A stretch of DNA of 64,000 nucleotides from Burkholderiales bacterium (GTDB taxonomy: Bacteria > Pseudomonadota > Gammaproteobacteria > Burkholderiales > SG8-41): NCBI GenBank assembly GCA_019749945.1, contig JAIEPF010000002.1:137914-201913 (forward strand), in the 5' to 3' direction. Both the position numbers and the translations under genes were made by a program. Within the stretch, counting starts at the first letter, position 1, and every line of letters starts with the position of its first letter. The notes below the pieces were generated by a model. The model saw only the letters and a list, made by a program, of their open reading frames with translations. It was not told the origin of the DNA and did not search any database. Positions 29,110-37,574 of the stretch are shown here, piece by piece.

Positions 29110-30165
29110 ATGACCTATATCGCCAAACCCAAGCTGCACCACCCCTCGCTGGCCCGCAACGCTGCCGGTTACACCCGCCGCGATTACGAGGGCAAGATTT
29201 CCACGCTGTGCGCCGGCTGCGGCCACGACTCGATCTCGGCGGCGATCATCCAGGCCTGTTGGGAACTCGACATCCAGCCGCACCGTGTCGCCAAACTCTC
29301 GGGCATCGGCTGTTCGTCAAAAACCCCGGACTATTTCCTCGGCAACTCGCACGGCTTCAACAGCGTGCATGGCCGCATGCCCTCGGTGCTGACCGGGGCC
29401 AACCTCGCCAACCGTGAGCTGCTCTATCTGGGCGTGTCCGGCGACGGCGATTCGGCGTCGATCGGCCTCGGCCAGTTCGCGCATTGCATCCGCCGCGGCG
29501 TGAACATGGTCTACATCGTCGAAAACAACGGCGTCTACGGGCTGACCAAGGGCCAGTTCTCCGCCACCGCGACCAAGGGCTCCAAATCCAAACGCGGCGT
29601 GCTGAACCCGGACGAACCGGTGGATCTCGTTGGCATGGCGCTGCTGCTGCGCGCGACCTTCGTTGCCCGCGCCTTCTCCGGCGACAAAAAACAGCTGGTG
29701 CCGCTGATCAAGGCCGCGATCAAACATCCGGGACCGTCGTTCATCGACGTGATCTCGCCCTGCGTCGCCTTCAACAACCACGAAGGTTCGACCAAATCCT
29801 ACGATTACGTGCGCCAGCACAATGCCGCGGTGAACCGTCTCGACTTCATCGAAGGCCGCGATGAAATCACCGCCGACTACGCACCGGGCGAAGTCATCAG
29901 CATCGCCCAGCACGACGGCTCCATGTTGAAACTGCGCAAACTCGCCGCCGACTATGACCCCACAGACCGCATCAAGGCGATGAACTACGTGCAGGAACGC
30001 GCGGCCGCCGGCGAAATCGTCACCGGCCTGCTGCACATTGCCTCCGAAGCCGCGGATCTGCATCAGTACATCAAGACGGTGGACACACCGCTCAACCAGC
30101 TTGGCACCAAGGAGTTGTGCCCGGGTTCGGCTGCGCTGGAGAAAATCAACGCCGGCTTGCGTTGA
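29110..30165 (+). CDS. korB: 2-oxoacid:acceptor oxidoreductase beta subunit (KorB-like)
   Basis: 351 residues forming the TPP-binding subunit. The cluster-binding cysteines appear in LCAGCGHDSIS and GIGCSSKTP, and the TPP motif runs from GDGDSASIGLGQFAHC to the double Asn of VENNGVYGLTKGQFSATA. The C-terminal part is longer than in the minimal ~280-residue KorB (IASEAADLHQYIKTVDTPLN). It follows korA through a palindromic spacer and completes the catalytic heterodimer; the upstream flavoprotein would connect it to NAD(P). Together they could feed reduced ferredoxin or NADPH into low-potential metabolism. Confidence 0.9.
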   Translation: MTYIAKPKLHHPSLARNAAGYTRRDYEGKISTLCAGCGHDSISAAIIQACWELDIQPHRVAKLSGIGCSSKTPDYFLGNSHGFNSVHGRMPSVLTGANLANRELLYLGVSGDGDSASIGLGQFAHCIRRGVNMVYIVENNGVYGLTKGQFSATATKGSKSKRGVLNPDEPVDLVGMALLLRATFVARAFSGDKKQLVPLIKAAIKHPGPSFIDVISPCVAFNNHEGSTKSYDYVRQHNAAVNRLDFIEGRDEITADYAPGEVISIAQHDGSMLKLRKLAADYDPTDRIKAMNYVQERAAAGEIVTGLLHIASEAADLHQYIKTVDTPLNQLGTKELCPGSAALEKINAGLR

Positions 30166-30193
30166 ACAGCGCACTGGATGCACGGCCTGGCCC

Positions 30194-30751
30194 ATGAAAG
30201 TACACGAACTCGTCACCCGCTGCGCCCTCGCCCGCGAAAGCGCCGACCCGATGGCGGCGATGCGCGAAGTGCTGGAAAACCTCCGCAGCAATGTCGAGGA
30301 AATCGAACACGCACTGAGTTATGTCTCCGGTACCGGCGGCAACGCGCGCCAGGTGTTTTACCGCTCCCCCGACCTGACCCTGCTCAAGGTGCGTTTCCCC
30401 AACGGCCGGCGCACGCCGCCGCACGACCACGGCACCTGGGCCTCCATCCTGCTGTTGTCCGGCGAGGAGAAGAACACGCTGTACCGCACCGACGGCGGCA
30501 AGCTGCGCCGCGCCAGCGAAGTCACGCTGACGCGGGGGTCCATCCTGACCATGCGCGCGGAGACCGCGCATGTCGCGGAATGTCTCGGCGCCACGCCGGC
30601 CGTCGGGCTGCATGTCTACGGCGGTGACATTTTCGAACTGCCGCGCCGGATGTGGCATCCAGAGACGCTGGTGGCCCATCCCCTCGACTGGACTCTCTAC
30701 GAAAATTTTGCCGGCATGGCCTCGGCCGCAGCCGCCGCGCCGGCAGCGTAA
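30194..30751 (+). CDS. Cysteine-dioxygenase-like cupin
   Basis: 185 residues, a single cupin domain. The metal-binding motif is HDHGTWASILLLSGEEKN (His-x-His with the usual Glu position), and the second cupin motif supplies ETAHVAECLG and VGLHVYGGDIF. It belongs to the cysteine dioxygenase/thiol dioxygenase-like group of non-haem iron enzymes, which oxidise thiols to sulfinates. The exact substrate (cysteine, 3-mercaptopropionate or other) cannot be assigned. It begins 28 bases after korB and may be co-transcribed. The ATG at 30194 begins the conserved sequence. Confidence 0.7.
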   Translation: MKVHELVTRCALARESADPMAAMREVLENLRSNVEEIEHALSYVSGTGGNARQVFYRSPDLTLLKVRFPNGRRTPPHDHGTWASILLLSGEEKNTLYRTDGGKLRRASEVTLTRGSILTMRAETAHVAECLGATPAVGLHVYGGDIFELPRRMWHPETLVAHPLDWTLYENFAGMASAAAAAPAA

Positions 30752-30834
30752 ATTTCCGCGAGCCCGGGGCTGTGCCCCTTTCCCTACACCTCGGCATGAC
30801 CCGATGTTGTATTTTCACGCACTCGCATAAAATC

Positions 30835-30866
30835 ATAAGTATTTGTTTTTATTGATAATTTTTATT
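30835..30866 (+). repeat. Dispersed AT-rich repeat, copy 3
   Basis: Reads AAGTATTTGTTTTTATTG (after ATA), then ATAATTTTTATT, in the 218-base gap between the cupin gene and kup. Because it is the only AT-rich block upstream of kup, it may also act as its promoter region, though no clean -35/-10 pair stands out. Confidence 0.6.
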
Positions 30867-30969
30867 GGGCCTTGCCTCCCGTAAGTTAGTGTGCACTTGC
30901 TTACTTGATATTTGTGCGTCGCAGCATGAGAATCCGCGCTCTCCTTTAACAACAAGAAAGGAGGCCGGC

Positions 30970-32853
30970 ATGGAAACCGACCCGCGTCTGAAGCAGTCCC
31001 GCGCAGCACTCACCCTCGCCGCACTCGGCATCGTCTACGGCGACATCGGCACCAGCCCGCTCTATGCCGTCAAGGAAACCTTCTCCCCGGGCCACGGCAT
31101 CCCCCTCGAAACGGAAACCATCATCGGCGGCATCTCGGCGATTTTCTGGGCGCTGATGCTGGTGGTGTCGCTGAAATACGTGGTGCTGATCATGCGCGCC
31201 CACAACAAGGGCGAGGGCGGCATCATGGCGCTGCTGGCGCTGGCCTCCTCCGCCTGCAAGGACCACCCCCGCCAGTACGCGGCGATCCTGTTCGCAGGTC
31301 TTGCCGGTGCGGCGCTGTTCTACGGCGACGCGGTGCTGACCCCCGCGATCTCGGTGCTCTCCGCCGTCGAAGGCCTGGAGATCGGCACCACCGCCTTCAA
31401 ACCTTATGTGCTGCCGATTTCCGCCGGTGTGCTGATCGCGCTGTTTTCCTTCCAGCGTTACGGCACCGCGCGTGTCGGCCTGCTGTTCGGCCCCATCGTC
31501 ATCCTGTGGTTTATCGCGCTGGGCACAGCCGGCATCCACGGCATCCTGCAGGCCCCGGCCATCCTGCAGGCACTCGATCCGACTCATGCCTTCACCTTTG
31601 TCACCGCCCACGGTTTTGCATCCTTTGTCGTGATCGGCGCCGTACTGCTGGCCTTCACCGGCGCCGAGGCGCTGTATGCCGACATGGGGCATTTCGGCAA
31701 GGAAGCCATCCGCATTGCGTGGTTCAGCCTGGTGTTTCCCGCGCTGGCGCTGAATTACTTCGGCCAGGGGGCGCTGCTGCTGGTCAATCCCGCGGCCGTG
31801 ACCAATCCGTTTTATCTGCTGTACCCGGAGTGGGCGCTGTATCCGATGGTGGCGCTGGCCACCGCCGCCACGGTGATTGCGTCGCAGGCGACGATCTCCG
31901 GCACCTACTCGCTGACGCGGCAGGCGATCCAGCTGGGTTACCTGCCGCGCATGAGCGTGCAGCAGACCTCCGCCCGGGAAATGGGCCAGATCTACATGCC
32001 GGCGGTGAACTGGATATTGCTGGTGATCGTACTCGCCGCCGTGTTCGGCTTCGGTTCGTCGTCCAGCCTCGCTTCGGCCTACGGCGTCGCCGTCACCGGC
32101 ACCATGCTGGTCACCACCTTCCTGACGTTTTTTGTGATCCGTTATGTCTGGGGTTACAACCTCGCGCTGTGCATCGCCGCCACCGGCTTTTTCATCCTGC
32201 TCGATCTGGCGTTTTTCTCGTCGAGCCTGCTCAAGATCGGCAGCGGCGGCTGGTTCCCGCTGGTGCTGGGCGCGATGATGTTCGTGGTGATGATTACGTG
32301 GTGGCGCGGCCGGCGCATCCTCGCCGAACGCCTGCAAACCTCCGCCATTCCGGTGCAGGATTTCCTGGCGTCACTGTTCAAATATCCGCCGCACCGGGTG
32401 CCGGGCACGGCGGTATTCATGGTCGCCAACCCCGGCGCGGTGCCGCATGCACTGCTGCACAACCTCGCGCACAACAAGGTGCTGCACGAACGCGTGGTGT
32501 TCCTCACCGTGACCATTGCCGACACGCCGTGGGTGCCGTTCAACGAGCGCGTCGCGGTGGAAGCGCTGGGCAACGGCTGCTGGCGCATCCGCATGCGTTT
32601 CGGCTTCAAGAACCCGGTCGACGTGCCGCAGGCGCTGGCGCTGTGCTGCGAACACGGGCTCGCATTCGAGATGATGGAGACCTCGTTTTTCCTCAGCCGC
32701 GAAACGCTGATCCCGGTCATCGGTGACGGCGGCATGGCGCTGTGGCGGGAGCGGCTGTTCGCCACCATGGCGCGCAACGCCAGCAGCGTGGTCGAGTATT
32801 TCCATCTGCCGACCAACCGCGTGATCGAACTCGGCACGCGAATAGAAATTTAA
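30970..32853 (+). CDS. kup: Low-affinity potassium uptake protein Kup
   Basis: 627 residues with about 12 membrane helices followed by a cytoplasmic C-terminal domain of about 170 residues. The N-terminal signature [29 protein letters not shown] and [18 protein letters not shown] are diagnostic of Kup/HAK/KUP proton-coupled K+ symporters. AAAGGAGG directly upstream fixes the ATG at 30970, although the frame is open 35 codons further. It ends three bases before the convergent soxA gene, so the two stop codons nearly touch. Confidence 0.95.
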   Translation: METDPRLKQSRAALTLAALGIVYGDIGTSPLYAVKETFSPGHGIPLETETIIGGISAIFWALMLVVSLKYVVLIMRAHNKGEGGIMALLALASSACKDHPRQYAAILFAGLAGAALFYGDAVLTPAISVLSAVEGLEIGTTAFKPYVLPISAGVLIALFSFQRYGTARVGLLFGPIVILWFIALGTAGIHGILQAPAILQALDPTHAFTFVTAHGFASFVVIGAVLLAFTGAEALYADMGHFGKEAIRIAWFSLVFPALALNYFGQGALLLVNPAAVTNPFYLLYPEWALYPMVALATAATVIASQATISGTYSLTRQAIQLGYLPRMSVQQTSAREMGQIYMPAVNWILLVIVLAAVFGFGSSSSLASAYGVAVTGTMLVTTFLTFFVIRYVWGYNLALCIAATGFFILLDLAFFSSSLLKIGSGGWFPLVLGAMMFVVMITWWRGRRILAERLQTSAIPVQDFLASLFKYPPHRVPGTAVFMVANPGAVPHALLHNLAHNKVLHERVVFLTVTIADTPWVPFNERVAVEALGNGCWRIRMRFGFKNPVDVPQALALCCEHGLAFEMMETSFFLSRETLIPVIGDGGMALWRERLFATMARNASSVVEYFHLPTNRVIELGTRIEI

Positions 32854-32856
32854 AAG

Positions 32857-33651
32857 CTAACGTCTGACGCCCGGCGTTTCCACCGCCAACCCGGTGGCAC
32901 GCCGGGCCAGATACAGCTCCAGATCCAGCAGTTCATCCGAACCGAAGGCCGGCATCACCGCACGCACGCCGTAATAACAGGCGCGCAGCCGCCGCTGCAG
33001 CGAGCCGATGGCCTGCCATTCCAGGCGGTAGGCCGGATAGGCATTGCCGTGACCTTCGCTGATGGTTTCGGCGAGCAGCCTGCGACCGGCGTTCTGTACA
33101 TGGCAGTTGACGCAGGCCAGGTTCATCTGGCCTTGGCGGCGGTAATAGATTTCACGGCCGCGCTCGAGATGCGGGCGATTGGTCGCGTCCGCCACCACGG
33201 CGACCGGCATGCCGCGCGACTGGTGCGCCACGTAGGCGGTCAGCGCCAGCAACTCTTCGGATTCGTACTGCAGCGGATCAGCGGCCTGGTTGCGTTCGCG
33301 GCAGCCGTTGATGCGTGTTTCGATGTTGATGACCTTGCCGGTCGCGGCATCGATCCGCGGATAACGCGCCGCGACAGTCTTCATGCTGGAGGAAGCGTCC
33401 TGATGGCAGCTGGCGCAGGATTTGTTGCTGCGGCCCGCCGGGACATTCCACAGTTTCTCACCGCGCGCGACCCACAACATGCCGGGGTTGGCGAAATCAT
33501 CAGCCTGCATGGCGCGGATGTCCGCACCCGCAAATTCAATTCCGGATTTGGGTTTTGCCGGCGTGGCCGCTTGTTGTGCAAGCGCGGGCACGGTGAACGC
33601 CAGGCAGCCGATGACGCAGAAGTTGCGCCATGGCGACAGTAAAAAACGCAT
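32857..33651 (-). CDS. soxA: SoxA-like dihaem cytochrome c
   Basis: About 264 residues. A signal peptide (MRFLLSPW to ALAQ) precedes two c-type haem sites, SCASCHQD and LACVNCHVQ, and a third cysteine in LRACYYGVRA, which in SoxA is the persulfide ligand of the active-site haem. LWVARGEKLW, ISEGHGNAYPAYRLEW and MPAFGSDELLDLELYL match SoxA. In the Sox pathway SoxXA joins a sulfur substrate to the SoxY cysteine. It is the last minus-strand gene of the iorAB-soxXYZ-soxA set but is separated from soxZ by about 400 bases holding a divergent small gene. ATG at 33651 is chosen over one 28 codons upstream. Confidence 0.88.
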   Translation of the reverse strand: MRFLLSPWRNFCVIGCLAFTVPALAQQAATPAKPKSGIEFAGADIRAMQADDFANPGMLWVARGEKLWNVPAGRSNKSCASCHQDASSSMKTVAARYPRIDAATGKVINIETRINGCRERNQAADPLQYESEELLALTAYVAHQSRGMPVAVVADATNRPHLERGREIYYRRQGQMNLACVNCHVQNAGRRLLAETISEGHGNAYPAYRLEWQAIGSLQRRLRACYYGVRAVMPAFGSDELLDLELYLARRATGLAVETPGVRR

Positions 33652-33832
33652 GCGTTTCAGCGGCTTGGCGAATCGCTGCGGTTTGCCTGTTGCCTCTGCC
33701 CAACAGCAGCGCCAGCGATCGATTACATTAAGCATTTGATTTTAAACAACTATTTGACCTGGCACGGAATACGCTCATATCAATGGGCAGGCATCAACGT
33801 CTGTCATTTTGCAAACCAAAAGGAGCTTCTCC

Positions 33833-33997
33833 ATGACCAAGCAACCATTCCGCAAGTTCGCCATGCCCGTCGCCGCAGCCGCCGTACTCGCCGTGAGCAG
33901 CGCGGCTTTTGCCGGCACCGGCACGACGCCGCAGCAGACGCCGGATAAAGTCGACTGCAAAAAAACGCCGGATGATCCGAAATGCATCAAGAAGTAA
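33833..33997 (+). CDS. Tiny secreted cysteine-pair peptide inside the sox cluster
   Basis: 54 residues. AAAAGGAGC precedes the ATG at a good distance. The first ~27 residues (MTKQPFRKFAMPVAAAAVLA to AAFA) are a clear signal peptide, leaving a mature peptide of about 27 residues, threonine/proline/lysine rich, with two cysteines (KVDCKKTP and DPKCIKK). It is encoded opposite to the sox genes, between soxA and soxZ, and is followed by strong hairpins. I do not recognise it. It could bind metal or thiol substrates, or form a small disulfide, but this is speculation. Confidence 0.6.
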   Translation: MTKQPFRKFAMPVAAAAVLAVSSAAFAGTGTTPQQTPDKVDCKKTPDDPKCIKK

Positions 33998-34008
33998 GTC
34001 AGAAGGAC

Positions 34009-34058
34009 GGCCGGGGTCACGCCCGGCCATCCCTGCAGGCCGCAGCATTGCGGCCTGC
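34009..34058. terminator. Double hairpin between the small secreted gene and soxZ
   Basis: Two perfect inverted repeats in tandem: GGCCGGG-6-CCCGGCC (34009-34028) and GCAGGCCGCA-4-TGCGGCCTGC (34035-34058). Placed between the ends of convergent genes, they could stop transcription both ways, though no T-run follows either. Confidence 0.5.
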
Positions 34059-34064
34059 TCTGCC

Positions 34065-34388
34065 TTACCCGGGCTGCACCTCCAACATTGCGCGCTCTGT
34101 CCCGCGCTGTCCGGCATCGTCAATCCACTCGAACACGAATTCACCGCTGGCCCCGGCCACGGTATAAAACTGCAGCAGCGGATTGGCGGCAATGCCTGAT
34201 CCCATTTCGGCTCTGAACACTTCGGCATTGTTGTAACGCACGGTCAGCGTGTTGATGACGTTTTTGGGAACGGCACGGCCGTTGACGTCAAAACGGAATC
34301 CCGTTTCCATCGGGTGCTGTATCGCAATGCGCACGCTGATCACCTCGCCACGCGCGGCTGTTTTCGGCAGCTGAATCCGGGCGACCAT
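34065..34388 (-). CDS. soxZ: SoxZ carrier subunit
   Basis: 107 residues with an immunoglobulin-like fold. The N-terminus MVARIQLPKTAARGEVISVRIAIQHPMETGFR and later FRAEMGSGIAANPLLQFYTVA are standard SoxZ blocks, ending FEWIDDAGQRGTERA. SoxZ has no signal peptide of its own and is exported with SoxY. It follows soxY with one base between stop and start, so the two are co-translated. In this module it should partner the non-canonical SoxY described next. Confidence 0.9.
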   Translation of the reverse strand: MVARIQLPKTAARGEVISVRIAIQHPMETGFRFDVNGRAVPKNVINTLTVRYNNAEVFRAEMGSGIAANPLLQFYTVAGASGEFVFEWIDDAGQRGTERAMLEVQPG

Positions 34389-34389
34389 G

Positions 34390-34839
34390 TCAGCCGGCGT
34401 CCAGGCAGGCCGACTCGGTCACCTCGACCTCGGCCGTGCCCGACCAGAAGGTGCCGTCGGACAACTGCGCGATCGCCAGCACGACCTGCGAACCGTTGAG
34501 CCGCACCCGCGTCGATACTTCCGCCCGTCCGGCGTGCGGCCCGAGCATGAACTTCGCGATCAGCGGCCGCGGGTTGCGCGGCGACAGCAGCGTAATGCTG
34601 CGCACGTGGCTGGCCGCGGTCATCGGGTTGTCGACCGAGACTTTCAGCGGCACAGAATGCCCGTTGTCCGCGAGCCGCGGCGTGTCGATGCTGACGCGGC
34701 CGGCAGTCAGTGGTGCGCCGCCGGTGATGTCGCTGACCAGCGGCGCCAGCGGATCGGCCGGGGTCTGGGCACGCGCCAGTCCCGCAACCCCGGCCCATAT
34801 GCCGGAGCACCACACCAGAAAATTACGCCGATTCAACAT
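34390..34839 (-). CDS. soxY: SoxY-like carrier with a non-GGCGG arm
   Basis: 149 residues. A Tat-type signal (NRRNFLVWCSG to LARAQ) precedes a SoxY domain: VPLKVSVDNPM, SITLLSPRNPRPLIAKFMLGPHAGRAEVSTRVRL and QVVLAIAQLSDG are typical. The C-terminus is TESACLDAG rather than the canonical GGCGG whose cysteine carries the sulfur substrate. A cysteine is still present, five residues from the end. I recall a SoxY-related class with an AACIE-type arm in curated family collections, and this arm fits that style. Its cargo is unknown. Checked base by base: no other frame encodes GGCGG. Confidence 0.85.
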   Translation of the reverse strand: MLNRRNFLVWCSGIWAGVAGLARAQTPADPLAPLVSDITGGAPLTAGRVSIDTPRLADNGHSVPLKVSVDNPMTAASHVRSITLLSPRNPRPLIAKFMLGPHAGRAEVSTRVRLNGSQVVLAIAQLSDGTFWSGTAEVEVTESACLDAG

Positions 34840-34857
34840 ACCGGTGATTGGTCCATC

Positions 34858-35328
34858 TCAACGCAAGGTCTGCAAATAAGCGACGACATCTTCGATCTGC
34901 TGCGCCGTCAATATGGGTTTGCCACGATAAACCTCGGCAACATTAGTCAATCCGGCAACGCGGTAATAGGACGGCATCACCGTATCACGATTGAGGCGCG
35001 ACTGGTCCACCACCCGCAGCCGCAGTTGCGCCGCACTCAGCCGCGCACCGACGCCGGACAGCGGCGGCGCCACATTGCCCATGAAACGTTCGCCGGATTC
35101 CGGCACTGCGTGGCACAACAGGCAATTGGCGTCGCGCCCCGCCATCACCGCCTGGCCCCTGGCTGAATCTCCCGGGGTCGGCACCAGCGGCGCGGGAATC
35201 GTGTCCCCGGTTACCGCATAAGCAGGCAGCGTCGCAGTATCGGCAGCGTTGCTTGCGCAACCGGCAACAAAAACGCCGAACGCGGTGACCCACCACGTCC
35301 GGCGCAAGTTGCGATAAAACCCTTGCAT
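34858..35328 (-). CDS. soxX: SoxX-like monohaem cytochrome c
   Basis: 156 residues. The N-terminus (FGVFVAGCASN) looks like a lipoprotein signal peptide with Cys near residue 24, which would anchor it to a membrane. One haem site (NCLLCHAVP), GERFMGNVAPPLSGVGARLSAAQLRLRVVD, the axial methionine region DTVMPSYYRV and the closing QIEDVVAYLQTLR match SoxX. It starts at the base next to the stop codon of the upstream molybdenum hydroxylase gene, so the two are probably coupled in translation. SoxX normally pairs with SoxA. Confidence 0.88.
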   Translation of the reverse strand: MQGFYRNLRRTWWVTAFGVFVAGCASNAADTATLPAYAVTGDTIPAPLVPTPGDSARGQAVMAGRDANCLLCHAVPESGERFMGNVAPPLSGVGARLSAAQLRLRVVDQSRLNRDTVMPSYYRVAGLTNVAEVYRGKPILTAQQIEDVVAYLQTLR

Positions 35329-37569
35329 CTAGATCAGCGTCAGCCCCTGGTGCTTCAGCGGCAGCGTGTGCACCGGTTTGCCGGTCGCCGCAAAAATCGC
35401 ATTCAGCACCGCCGGCGCCGTCACGCAGATCGTCGGTTCACCCACGCCGCCCCAGAAATCATAGGTCGGCACGATCACCGTTTCGATCTTGGGCATCTGC
35501 GCGAGGCGCGCGATCGGATAGGAGTGGAAATTCAGCTCCACCGCGCGGCCATCCTTCACCGTGATCTCGGACTGCAATGAGTCAAAGCCGTAGGCCACCG
35601 AACCCTCCACCTGCGCGGCGATCGTCGCCGGATTGACCGCATGGCCGCAGTTGGTCGCCAGCACCATGCGGTGCACCTTGACCTCACCCTTGCTGCTGAC
35701 CGAAACCTCGGCCACCGCGGCGGAATAACTGGCATAACCCATGAACTGGGCGATGCCGCGATACACGCCCTTCGGCAGCGGCTTGCCCCAGTCACCCTTG
35801 TCAGCGGCCGCATTGAGTACGGCCAGATGTTTGGGATGGTTGCCCATTAGCGCGCGGCGGAATTCCAGCGGATCCCTGCCCGCGGCCTTGGCCACCTCAT
35901 CCATGAAACATTCGAGGAAAATGCCGTTCTGGTTGGTATTGACGCCGCGCCACGGGCCGACCGGCACATGGGTGTTGCGCATCGCGTATTCGGTGCGCAT
36001 GTTGGGCACGGTGTAACCGATCTGCGCATCATGCGGCTCGGGCCACAGGCCCTGCAGCTGGCGGCGATCCTTGCCGTCCTTGATGTTGTGCGGCGCCAGC
36101 CAGGCATTGATCGACTGGCCGGAGACGCGGATGTGCATGCCGACCAGGTTGCCGCTGCTGTCCAAGCCTGCCGACAGCTTGCACTGCGCGATCGGGCGGT
36201 AAAAATCATGCGCCTGATCCTCTTCCCGGCTCCAGATCAGTTTGACCGGTGTGCCCGGAAACTGTTTGGCAATCATCGCGCCCTGTCGCACATAGTCCTG
36301 GGTGCCGCCGCGCCGGCCGAAACCGCCGCCAAGGCCGTGGTTATAGGCTTCACATTGCGCCAGCGGCAGGCCCGAAGCCGTCGACAGCGCCGCCAGCGAC
36401 GCTTCCGCGTTCTGGCTCGGCATCCAGACCTCGGCCTTGTCGGCGGAAATCCTGACGGTGCAGTTGTTCGGCTCCATGCAGGCATGCGACACGAAAGGCA
36501 GGCTGTACACCGCCTCGACTTTTTTCGCCGCAGCGGCAATCGCACCCGGCGCATCACCGACATTGATGTCGGCAAAGGCGTCATTGGCGGTCAGGCCCTC
36601 CTTCAGATGGGCGGCGATGGCCGCGCTCGACTGTTTGCCGTGCGCGCTTTCGTCCCAGACGATAGGCAGTACATCCAGCGCGGTCTTGGCACGCCACCAG
36701 GTATCAGCCACCACGGCCACCGCGGTGTCACCCACCCTGACGGCGCCGCGCACACCGCGCCGGCCCTTGATCTTGCTGTCGTCGAAACTGACCAGCTTGC
36801 TGCCGTAGACCGGCGCATCCTTGATTGCCGCGTGCAGCATGCCCGGCAGTTTCAGGTCGATCGAGAACACCTTGCCGCCGTTGACCTTGTCGGCGGTATC
36901 CAGCCGTTTCATCGGCTTGCCGGCGACTTTCCATTCCCGCGGATTTTTCAGCTGGATGCTTTTCGGATCAGGCGGCGTCAGTTTTGCGGCTGCCGTCGCC
37001 ACCTTGCCGTACGAGGTCTTGCGGCCGGAAGCGGCATGGCTGATGACGCCATTGGCCACGGTGAGTTCGCCTGCCGGCACGTTCCATTCATTGGCGGCGG
37101 CCTGCATTAACATGATGCGCGCAGCAGCACCGCCCTGGCGTACATAATCCTGTGAGCCGCGGATGCCGCGGCTGCCGCCGGTGGCCATGTCGCGCCAGAC
37201 GCGTTTGCGCGCGAGATTGCCGCCGGGGGTAACCGGTTCGATGGCGACTTTTTTCCAGTCGCATTCCAGTTCCTCGGCGACCAGTTGGGCAAGGCCGGTA
37301 TGCGTGCCCTGGCCCATTTCGGCGCGGGCAATGCGGATCACGCAACTGTCGTCGGGTTTGACCACCACCCAGGCATTCACTTCGGTGGCTGCCCCCTGCG
37401 CCGCCGCGGGCGAAGCGCCAAAAGGCAGGCTGAGGCCGAGCGCCAAGCCGCCGCCGGCGGCTGCGGAGCCGACGATAAAACGGCGCCGGGAAATATTGTC
37501 AATCCGACTGGTGATGTCCTGAGTGTTTTTGCTGGCGGCTTTGCCGGAGATTTTCTTGGTCATGGTCAT
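35329..37569 (-). CDS. iorB: Molybdenum hydroxylase large subunit (IorB / aldehyde-oxidase type)
   Basis: 746 residues of the isoquinoline 1-oxidoreductase beta-subunit family, a periplasmic xanthine-oxidase-type molybdoenzyme. A twin-arginine signal, SRRRFIVGSAAAGGG at about residue 27, sends the folded enzyme out with its small subunit. Cofactor-contact blocks are RIARAEMGQGTHTGLAQL, HGLGGGFGRRGG and GPWRGVNTNQN. Relatives oxidise N-heterocycles or aldehydes and usually pass electrons to a cytochrome c. The next gene, starting at the adjacent base, is soxX, a possible acceptor. The substrate is unknown. Confidence 0.85.
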   Translation of the reverse strand: MTMTKKISGKAASKNTQDITSRIDNISRRRFIVGSAAAGGGLALGLSLPFGASPAAAQGAATEVNAWVVVKPDDSCVIRIARAEMGQGTHTGLAQLVAEELECDWKKVAIEPVTPGGNLARKRVWRDMATGGSRGIRGSQDYVRQGGAAARIMLMQAAANEWNVPAGELTVANGVISHAASGRKTSYGKVATAAAKLTPPDPKSIQLKNPREWKVAGKPMKRLDTADKVNGGKVFSIDLKLPGMLHAAIKDAPVYGSKLVSFDDSKIKGRRGVRGAVRVGDTAVAVVADTWWRAKTALDVLPIVWDESAHGKQSSAAIAAHLKEGLTANDAFADINVGDAPGAIAAAAKKVEAVYSLPFVSHACMEPNNCTVRISADKAEVWMPSQNAEASLAALSTASGLPLAQCEAYNHGLGGGFGRRGGTQDYVRQGAMIAKQFPGTPVKLIWSREEDQAHDFYRPIAQCKLSAGLDSSGNLVGMHIRVSGQSINAWLAPHNIKDGKDRRQLQGLWPEPHDAQIGYTVPNMRTEYAMRNTHVPVGPWRGVNTNQNGIFLECFMDEVAKAAGRDPLEFRRALMGNHPKHLAVLNAAADKGDWGKPLPKGVYRGIAQFMGYASYSAAVAEVSVSSKGEVKVHRMVLATNCGHAVNPATIAAQVEGSVAYGFDSLQSEITVKDGRAVELNFHSYPIARLAQMPKIETVIVPTYDFWGGVGEPTICVTAPAVLNAIFAATGKPVHTLPLKHQGLTLI

Positions 37570-37574
37570 TCTCC

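Noticed and set aside
30946..32337. Long open frame antisense to kup
   Set aside because: Gln/His/Arg-rich translation without motifs. Kup on the plus strand is full length with a strong ribosome-binding site.
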